A model generated the notes under the pieces. That model saw only the letters and a list, made by a program, of their open reading frames with translations. It was not told the origin of the DNA and searched no databases. Shown one piece after another: positions 58,226 to 64,000 of a stretch of DNA of 64,000 bases (position 1 is its first letter; each line of letters opens with the position of its first letter). The stretch is taken from the NCBI RefSeq assembly GCF_004801305.1, contig NZ_SSOD01000004.1, positions 248,001 through 312,000 on the forward strand. Direction: 5' to 3'. The position numbers and the translations under genes are program-made. Source of the stretch: Pseudothauera rhizosphaerae (lineage in GTDB: Bacteria; Pseudomonadota; Gammaproteobacteria; Burkholderiales; Rhodocyclaceae).

Positions 58226-59242
58226 ATGAGCCTCGACACGAAAGTCCCCTTTGCGCTCCGGGAGCGCCGGCGGATGCTGAACGGTGCCCTCGCCCTGTCC
58301 CTGCTGGCCCTCGGCCTGCCGGCCCGCCAGGTCATGGCGAAGGCCGGCGAACTGGCCAGGATCACGCTGCGTGTTTCAGACATGAAAGGCAGCGACGACG
58401 GCTTCTTCCCCCAAGCCGGGGTCGACGGCACGCCTTACCGGCTGCGCCGGGTCCGTCTGGGGCAGGCGTCGCTGGGGGCCGAGGCGCTCAATGCCGGAGC
58501 CTACGATTTCGGCCTGCAATCCAACATCGCTTCGGTCTTCCTGCCCGCCGGCTCTCCCGTGCGTCTGGCCGGCTTCGTCGGCTTCGAGGCGGCTGCCTTC
58601 AAGGTTTACGTGCGGCGCGGCGCGGGCATCGCCAGCCTGGCGCAGATCCGCGGCAAGCGGGTGGCCTACATGCGCGGCGGGCCGCTGCACCTGCTGCTGA
58701 TCGAACTGCTCAAGCAGGAAGGCATCGGCCTCGACGAGATCCGCCCGGTGGCGCTGAGCGCGCTCGATTCGGCCGCCGCCTTCCTGGCCGGCGACATCGA
58801 CGTGGTGCTGGCCGGCATGTTCGCGCCGAGCTGGCAGATCGAGCAGGGCGGCGGCGAACTGCTGGTGGGAGGCGATCATTTTCCCGAGTTCGCGCGCAAC
58901 AACGGTTCGTCCCCCGCGGTGCACCGTAGCGTGCTGGACGATCCGCTCAAGACCCGCGCCGTCGCCGACTACCTGCTGCGCCTGCAGCAGACCTGGCACT
59001 GGTTGGACGAGCACGAGGACGTGTGGGCGGCCAGCCTGGGCGATCTCTACGGCCTGCCGGTGGAATTCATCCTCAAGCACCGCCCGCGGCCACGGCCCAC
59101 CGCCATCCTCGGCAGCGACGAAGGCCGCAGCCGTCTGGCGGCCGTGGCCCGGGCCTTCCACGAAACCGGCGCCATTCCCGCGCTGCCCGACCTCGACCGC
59201 TTGTGGGACGACAGGCTCGAAGCCCTGTTGCTCCGCGCCTGA
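58226..59242 (+). CDS. periplasmic substrate-binding protein, SsuA/TauA-like
   Basis: This 338-residue protein has an N-terminal signal with a twin-Arg-like ERRRMLNGAL stretch and a hydrophobic core ending near QVMAKAG (residue 40), so export by Tat or Sec is likely. The mature part has the type II periplasmic-binding fold of the sulfonate/taurine/nitrate family, with GAYDFGLQSN, AQIRGKRVAYMRGG and GDIDVVLAG. It probably binds a sulfonate- or sulfinate-like compound. No cognate ABC permease or ATPase is in the window; they may lie beyond the right edge. It starts 26 bases after the flavoprotein gene. Confidence 0.82.
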   Translation: MSLDTKVPFALRERRRMLNGALALSLLALGLPARQVMAKAGELARITLRVSDMKGSDDGFFPQAGVDGTPYRLRRVRLGQASLGAEALNAGAYDFGLQSNIASVFLPAGSPVRLAGFVGFEAAAFKVYVRRGAGIASLAQIRGKRVAYMRGGPLHLLLIELLKQEGIGLDEIRPVALSALDSAAAFLAGDIDVVLAGMFAPSWQIEQGGGELLVGGDHFPEFARNNGSSPAVHRSVLDDPLKTRAVADYLLRLQQTWHWLDEHEDVWAASLGDLYGLPVEFILKHRPRPRPTAILGSDEGRSRLAAVARAFHETGAIPALPDLDRLWDDRLEALLLRA

Positions 59243-59305
59243 ACGGGCACCCCCACCCGATTGCACGACCCGACCGATCGACCCCATCCATTACAGGAGT
59301 ACGTC

Positions 59306-61495
59306 ATGAAACCTTCCACGATCCGCAACCATCCGCCCTTGCGCCACAAGCGTCTCCCCGTGCTGATCCAGGCCGGCTTGCTCGCCCTCCCTGCACTGGC
59401 TCACGCCCAGGGCACCTCGGCCGGCGACGAGGCCAGGGAGGAACTGGAGGTCGTCACCATCACCGCCGAGCGGCGCGAAACCGAGTTGCAGAAAACGCCA
59501 CTGTCGGTCGGCGCCATCAGCCAGGCCGAGCTGGAGAAGAGCGGCTTCAACCACCTGTTCGACATCGAGAAGAACGTCGCCGGCGTCACCTTCTACAAGG
59601 GGGCCTCGAACCAGCAGTCGAACATCATCATCCGTGGCGTGGGCACGCTGAACATGGGCTACACCTCGGCGGTGGGCGTGTATGTGGACGACGTGCCGCT
59701 GATCCGCGCCGGCGCCGCCGGGCAGTGGGACCTGCCCGACGTGGAGCGCATCGAGGTGCTGCGCGGCCCCCAGGGCACCCTGTACGGGCAGAACTCCTCG
59801 GCCGGCGCGGTGCGGATCATCTCCATCGACCCGACCGACGAGAAGGTGGGCTGGGTTTCCGCCGGCGTCGGCAACCATGAGACCTACGAGACCCGCGGCT
59901 ATTTCGCCGGCCCGCTGAAGGAAGGCGTGCTGGCGGCCAGCCTGGCCTTCTCCCACCGCGAGCACGAAGGCTTCGGCAAGAACCGCACCACCGGAGACGA
60001 AGTGTATTCCGCCGACGTCACCCAGGCGCGGGTCAAGTTCCGCCTGACGCCGAGCGACGATCTGGACGCCGTGCTGTCCATCGACAGCCTGCTGGACAAG
60101 TCGGACAACGGCACCAAGAGCCCGGTCAACTGGGGTGCTCGCGAGCCGCGCGACACCTATTCGCTGATGGACCTGGACGGCCGCCTGGAGCGCAACGGGC
60201 TCAACCTGCGCATCACCAAGGAGTTGAACGATCACACAAGCCTGCGTTCGATCACCGGCTGGCGCCACTGGATGCACGACCCCAGCCGCATGGAGCACGG
60301 CGGCCTGCCGCGCGTCTCCCAGGATGCGGACCAGACCTGGCGCCAGCGCATCTTCTATCAGGAATTCCAGTTGCTGGGCGATCTGAGCGAGCAGCTTTCC
60401 TACACTACCGGCCTGGTGTTCTCGCGCGAATACCTGCACAACGACAACATCAGCAAGACCAGCACCGACGGCGTCACCATCAACCGCAGCCGCCGGATCA
60501 CGGTGTTCGACACCGACGACCACGCGCTCTACGGCCAAATCGACTACCGCTTCGACGACCAGTGGACACTGACCGCCGGCGCGCGCTACTGGTACAGCGA
60601 GCAGGAATACGACGCCTACGCCTGGCGGCTGGACGCGAATCTCGATCCGATCACCCAGACCGTCGGGGTGGAAGGGCTGAAGAAGCGTTCCGAGGGCGTC
60701 ACGCCGCGCCTGACCCTGGGCTACCAATGGACGCCGGATGTCTTCGTCTATGGCAGCTACACCGAGGGTGCCAAGTTCGGCGGGCACAACCGCAGCGCCG
60801 GCACGCCGCAGACCGCCACGGTGGCCGCGGAACCGGAAGAGGTCTCCGCCTACGAACTGGGCATCAAGAGCAGCCTTTTCAACCGCCGCCTACAGGTCAA
60901 CGCCACGCTGTTCCACAACAAATACACCGATTACCTGTCCACCGTCGCCAATCCCACCCTGGGCGGCGTGCTGTACGAAGGGACCGTGCTAACCAACGCC
61001 GGCGAGGCGGTGACCTACGGCACCGAAGTGGAAGTGCGCGCCCGCCTGGCACGGGGGCTGGACTGGAATCTGAGCTTCGCCTACCTGAAGTCCGAGTTCG
61101 AGGACTTCCTCAATCCGTCCGGCAGCGCGGCGGGCGACTACACCGGCAACGAACTGCCCTTCGCGCCCAAGATCACCGCCGCCAGCGGGCTGACCTACAC
61201 CTTCCCGACCGCCAACGGCGGGGAACTGAGCCTGTTCGGTTCGGTGCAGTACATCTCCGAGCAGTGGAGCGACCCGGCCAATACCGTGCCGCACAAGGTA
61301 CCCAGCCGGACCAACTGGGATGTCGGCGCCGACTACCGCTTCCCCGGCGGCCAGTGGACCGCCGGCCTGCGGGTGCGCAACCTGTTCGACAAGGACCACG
61401 TGCTGCAGAAGACCTATACGCCGCTGTATGGCATCGAGGCCAATGCCTACGACATTCCACGCACCATCGTCGCCAGCCTGCGCTACGACTTCTGA
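59306..61495 (+). CDS. TonB-dependent outer-membrane receptor
   Basis: This 729-residue receptor has a signal peptide ending at AHA-QGT (about residue 35), a TonB-box region (VVTITAERRETELQKTP), a plug domain with IIIRGVG and RIEVLRGPQGTLYGQNSSAGAVRII (about residues 130-175, quoted in part) and a 22-stranded barrel ending in ASLRYDF with terminal Phe. Position inside the DszC/DszB-like cluster suggests uptake of an organosulfur compound rather than a siderophore, but the ligand is unknown. ATG 59306 is fixed by AGGAGT six bases upstream. It lies 63 bases after the binding-protein gene. Confidence 0.9.
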   Translation: MKPSTIRNHPPLRHKRLPVLIQAGLLALPALAHAQGTSAGDEAREELEVVTITAERRETELQKTPLSVGAISQAELEKSGFNHLFDIEKNVAGVTFYKGASNQQSNIIIRGVGTLNMGYTSAVGVYVDDVPLIRAGAAGQWDLPDVERIEVLRGPQGTLYGQNSSAGAVRIISIDPTDEKVGWVSAGVGNHETYETRGYFAGPLKEGVLAASLAFSHREHEGFGKNRTTGDEVYSADVTQARVKFRLTPSDDLDAVLSIDSLLDKSDNGTKSPVNWGAREPRDTYSLMDLDGRLERNGLNLRITKELNDHTSLRSITGWRHWMHDPSRMEHGGLPRVSQDADQTWRQRIFYQEFQLLGDLSEQLSYTTGLVFSREYLHNDNISKTSTDGVTINRSRRITVFDTDDHALYGQIDYRFDDQWTLTAGARYWYSEQEYDAYAWRLDANLDPITQTVGVEGLKKRSEGVTPRLTLGYQWTPDVFVYGSYTEGAKFGGHNRSAGTPQTATVAAEPEEVSAYELGIKSSLFNRRLQVNATLFHNKYTDYLSTVANPTLGGVLYEGTVLTNAGEAVTYGTEVEVRARLARGLDWNLSFAYLKSEFEDFLNPSGSAAGDYTGNELPFAPKITAASGLTYTFPTANGGELSLFGSVQYISEQWSDPANTVPHKVPSRTNWDVGADYRFPGGQWTAGLRVRNLFDKDHVLQKTYTPLYGIEANAYDIPRTIVASLRYDF

Positions 61496-61509
61496 GGGGG
61501 AACGGGACG

Positions 61510-62568
61510 ATGAGCACTGCTCCTGAAACCCTGTGGTACACCCGCTGCGGCGTGCCCACCAGCTTCGGCGTGGCCATGCACCATGGCTGGATCGAGGAAC
61601 GCCTGGCGGCCGACGGCACGGCGATCCGTTCGTTGAAGGAATCGTCCGATCCGGTGGTGCGCGCCTCGCATTTCGACCACAACCTGCAGAACTCCGTGCG
61701 CTACGGCGGTTCCAGCCCGGCCATCTGGGCCCGCTCCACGGGGCGGGAGACCCGTCTGCTGGGACTGTCCAGCACGCGGGAAAGCCTGCTGCTGCTGGCC
61801 GGCCCGGATTCCACTTTGGAGTCGGTGGCCGGGCTGCGCGGCAAGCGCTTCGGTGTGGCCCGCTGGGAGAACCAGCCCATCGACTTCATCCGCGCCCAGT
61901 CGCTGCGTGCGCTGGAGAACGCACTGAAGCTGCACGGGCTCACCGTGGCCGACGTGGAGCTGGTGGATTACCCCGTCGGGGCGAAATTCGCCGATGAAGC
62001 AGTGCATCGCATCCCGGGCACCCAGGCGTTCGGGCCACGCCGCCTGCCGGGCCACAACGCGGAGGTGCTGGGCCTGATCCGCGGCGAGGTGGACGCCATC
62101 GTCCTGCACGGCGCCCAGGCCCTCTCCCTGGCCCACGCCCTGCAACTGCGGGTGTTGTTCGATCTGAGCGAACACCCCGATCCGCTGGTGCGCTCGAACA
62201 ACGCCAGCCCCATCGTGCTGACCGCGGACGCCCATCTGCTCGACACGCACCCGGACACCGCCGCCAGCGTGGTCGAGCAGATCCTGCGCGCCGAGCGCTG
62301 GGCCGGGGCGCACCCCCAGGAAGCCCGCCAGATCGCCGCCCGCGAAGTGAATACCAGCGAGTACTGGATCTGGAAGAGCTATGGCGGCGACGAGGGGCTG
62401 CGGGTCGGCACCAACCTGGACCCCGAGGCGCTGGCGGTGCTGCAGGACTTCGCCGATTTCCTGCTGCGCTGGCGGTTCATCGCCACGCCGGTGCAGGTGC
62501 AGGACTGGATCGACCCCCGCCCGCTGGAAACCGCCCGCCGCCGGCTGGGCGGTGCCGGCCTCCAATAA
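61510..62568 (+). CDS. DszB-like desulfinase with intact Cys/His/Arg active site
   Basis: This 352-residue protein lacks a signal peptide, so it is cytoplasmic, yet has a periplasmic-binding fold. It aligns along its whole length with DszB (2'-hydroxybiphenyl-2-sulfinate desulfinase): YTRCGVP with Cys13, ASHFDHNLQNSVRYGG with His54 and Arg64 (the DszB Cys27/His60/Arg70 triad, with the same ten-residue His-Arg spacing), RTRLLG-like TRLLGLSS, and a C-terminal LDPEALAVLQDFADFLL. The predicted reaction is removal of sulfite from an aromatic or alkyl sulfinate. The Cys-to-His loop is eight residues longer than in DszB, so the substrate probably differs. It lies 14 bases after the TonB receptor gene. 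Confidence 0.78.
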   Translation: MSTAPETLWYTRCGVPTSFGVAMHHGWIEERLAADGTAIRSLKESSDPVVRASHFDHNLQNSVRYGGSSPAIWARSTGRETRLLGLSSTRESLLLLAGPDSTLESVAGLRGKRFGVARWENQPIDFIRAQSLRALENALKLHGLTVADVELVDYPVGAKFADEAVHRIPGTQAFGPRRLPGHNAEVLGLIRGEVDAIVLHGAQALSLAHALQLRVLFDLSEHPDPLVRSNNASPIVLTADAHLLDTHPDTAASVVEQILRAERWAGAHPQEARQIAAREVNTSEYWIWKSYGGDEGLRVGTNLDPEALAVLQDFADFLLRWRFIATPVQVQDWIDPRPLETARRRLGGAGLQ

Positions 62569-62587
62569 CGCTTACCGGAAACATGCC

Positions 62588-63412
62588 ATGCCGAACGAAA
62601 CCATACGCCTTTTCCACTCCCATCTGAGCGAACGGGACTTCACTGGAGAGCCCATCCCCGACGAGGTGCTCGATGCCATCATCGAGTCTGGCCGGCGCAC
62701 GCCGACGCACCGCCACGGGCAGCAGATATCGCTGGTCGTGGTGCGCGATCCCGACACCCTCCGGCGCCTGTGGGAAGCCATCGCCCTGGGCATTGCCCAG
62801 GACCAGCGGCAGACCAGCGAGCGCCTGGGCCTGAACGGCGGCCCGCCGCCGGACGCCAACCTGCGCCTGCACCCCGCCTCCAAGGCGCCGGTGTTCATCC
62901 TGATCGTCGCCGATTTCCACAAGACCGCGGTCGCGGTCAAGGCCGGCGGACGCGAACAGCACGTTCACGAGAGCCTGGAAGGCTGGACCGTCGGCGCCGT
63001 GGATGCGGGCATCACCCTGGGAACCCTGAGCGCCGCAGCGCGTTCCTTCGGCCTGGGCGCGGTGGCGATCGGCGCGCTGCGCCACGACCCGCAGCCCATC
63101 ATCGACCTGCTCGGCCTGCCGCCGCTCACCTACCCGATCGTCGGCATCTCCATCGGCGCCGTGCGGCGCCCGGAAAAGCCGGTGCTCAAGCCGCGCCTGC
63201 CCCTGTCCACCTACCGCCACGACGAACGCTACGACCCGGACGCCCTGACCCCGGAAATCCTCGCCGACTTCGACCGGGAACTGCTCGATTACTGGAGGGA
63301 AATCGGCCGTCCGGGCACGACCTGGACCGAGCGCGTGCAGCCCTACAGCACCTCGGTGCATCCCGAAACCAGGATCGTCGCCGTGCGCCAGGGCTTCACC
63401 AACGTCGAATGA
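62588..63412 (+). CDS. nitroreductase-family NAD(P)H flavin oxidoreductase (NfsA/FRP-like)
   Basis: This 274-residue protein follows the NfsA/Frp pattern: RDFTGEPIPDEVLDAIIESGRRTPTH near the N terminus (in parts), a central DAGITLGTLSAAARSFGLG and a GISIGAVRRPEKP segment near the C terminus. Such FMN enzymes reduce quinones, nitro compounds or free flavin with NADPH. Within this cluster the likely role is to supply reduced flavin to the DszC-like monooxygenase, as DszD does. The ATG at 62588 was chosen over an out-of-frame ATG at 62583. It follows the desulfinase gene by 19 bases. Confidence 0.85.
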   Translation: MPNETIRLFHSHLSERDFTGEPIPDEVLDAIIESGRRTPTHRHGQQISLVVVRDPDTLRRLWEAIALGIAQDQRQTSERLGLNGGPPPDANLRLHPASKAPVFILIVADFHKTAVAVKAGGREQHVHESLEGWTVGAVDAGITLGTLSAAARSFGLGAVAIGALRHDPQPIIDLLGLPPLTYPIVGISIGAVRRPEKPVLKPRLPLSTYRHDERYDPDALTPEILADFDRELLDYWREIGRPGTTWTERVQPYSTSVHPETRIVAVRQGFTNVE

Positions 63413-63453
63413 GCCGGGCCGCCCGCTTCCTTCCTCCAGAACGAGATACCAAG

Positions 63454-64000
63454 ATGAGTACATTGCAGCAGCTCCAGGAAGATGTAGAACGTTCCTTCCG
63501 CTGGTCCGCGCCTCTGCCGCCCAACTGGGTTCCCGAGACCCCGGGCGCAGACCACGATGCGGTGATCGTCGGCGGCGGCCAGACCGGCGTGGCCATCGTC
63601 TATGGCCTGCGCCGCCTGGGTATCACCCGGGTCAAGGCCATCGACCAGGCGCCCGAGGGCGAGGCCGGCATCTGGACCACCACGGCACGGATGAACCTGC
63701 TGCGCACCAGCAAATTCCTTCCCGGTCCGGAGTACGGCAATCCGCTGCTGAGCTTCCGCGCCTGGTTCGAGACCCAGCACGGCGCGGCCGCCTTCGACGC
63801 CCTGACCCGCATCGCCCGTACCGACTGGGCCGCCTATCTGGCCTGGTACCAGCGCACCGTCGGTGTGCAGGTCCAGCACGGCACCCGCCTGCTGGACATC
63901 GAGGCGCTGGAGAACGGCCTGCTGCGCCTGCATCTCGAGGCGGACGGCCGGCTGCATACCGAGACCACGCGCAAACTCGTGCTGGCCACCGGCTTCGGCG
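63454..64000 (+). CDS. FAD-dependent oxidoreductase/monooxygenase, N-terminal part
   Basis: The window ends 182 codons into this gene. The visible part starts with MSTLQQLQEDVERSFRWS and has a Rossmann dinucleotide motif VIVGGGQTGVAIVYGLRR (about residues 37-54), then an acidic-to-basic stretch and VLATGFG near the edge. This fits flavin-containing NAD(P)H monooxygenases or FAD/NAD(P)-binding oxidoreductases related to those in sulfur-compound and amine oxidation. Its place after the flavin reductase suggests a further oxidation step for the imported compound. GAG at 63444 precedes the ATG; the 3' end is outside the window. Confidence 0.72.
   Translation, partial: MSTLQQLQEDVERSFRWSAPLPPNWVPETPGADHDAVIVGGGQTGVAIVYGLRRLGITRVKAIDQAPEGEAGIWTTTARMNLLRTSKFLPGPEYGNPLLSFRAWFETQHGAAAFDALTRIARTDWAAYLAWYQRTVGVQVQHGTRLLDIEALENGLLRLHLEADGRLHTETTRKLVLATGFG

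Noticed and set aside
56959-64000. A complete dibenzothiophene 4S (DszABC) pathway
   Set aside because: No DszA-like luciferase-type monooxygenase is present in the window, and the DszB-like protein differs in its active-site loop, so the substrate is unlikely to be dibenzothiophene itself.

Overview
The window looks like the chromosome of a free-living betaproteobacterium, most plausibly of the Rhodocyclales (Azoarcus/Thauera group). This is inferred from the very high GC content, tightly packed genes with four-base stop/start overlaps, the alaA-hom-thrC order, the aat-bpt pair, Fur-type iron genes, an FNR-type site before a di-haem peroxidase, and several multihaem cytochromes. Nothing points to a plasmid or an integrated phage, and no rRNA, tRNA, CRISPR array or insertion sequence was recognised.

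Layout. 1-7 kb: aat and the start of bpt, a ferric-iron ABC transporter ATPase and fused permease (divergent), a di-haem cytochrome c peroxidase under a likely FNR site, yjdM and an FTR1 iron permease. 6.6-10.5 kb: a MoxR / DUF58 / transglutaminase-like cassette; the transglutaminase has Ser where the catalytic Cys should be. 10.6-28.5 kb: one long minus-strand block that reads, in transcription order, major prepilin, two accessory prepilins flanking a secreted protein, MshI/GspL-like, PilO-like, PilT-like ATPase, GspE, GspF, PilP-like, secretin, outer-membrane barrel, DUF1111 di-haem protein, a cytochrome b/pentahaem c fusion and a GspG-like protein. It resembles an MSHA or type II secretion pseudopilus machine that has gained a respiratory module. 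28.7-32.6 kb: a Fur-preceded 90-residue unknown, a PEBP-like protein, a HAD phosphatase, a low-GC orphan gene and a soluble CZB chemoreceptor.

32.6-38.2 kb is a four-gene operon: an MBOAT acyltransferase fused to an SGNH domain, a carrier protein, an adenylation enzyme and an acyl-CoA-dehydrogenase-like flavoprotein. The adenylation pocket reads D-L-L-Y-L-A-L-V-C, the code I recall for the L-proline-activating pyrrole enzymes (PltF/RedM/CloN4). With the PltE-like dehydrogenase and the carrier protein this predicts pyrrole-2-carboxyl thioester synthesis, and the MBOAT-SGNH protein suggests transfer of that group to a periplasmic or envelope acceptor. An acpH-like gene lies just upstream behind a terminator.

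38.4-56.7 kb is mostly housekeeping: a small GlsB-like membrane protein, a CheX-like protein with a CheZ-like tail, a trypsin-like protease, threonine deaminase, the ferric-iron binding protein divergent from a DUF2325 gene over a strong Fur box, an NlpC/P60 peptidase, a CNMP/CBS/DUF294 protein paired with an exonuclease that has lost two metal-binding Asp residues, PhoH-PIN, bcp, alaA-hom-thrC, nadC and an S24 repressor.

56.9-64.0 kb (cut by the window edge) is an organosulfur-type gene set: a DszC/SfnB-like flavoprotein, a periplasmic SsuA-like binding protein, a TonB receptor, a DszB-like desulfinase that keeps the Cys/His/Arg catalytic triad, a nitroreductase-type flavin reductase and an FAD oxidoreductase. 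It is preceded by a 322-base AT-rich control region with repeated operator-like motifs. The proline/pyrrole-MBOAT operon and the DszB-containing cluster are the two strongest candidates for undescribed systems.
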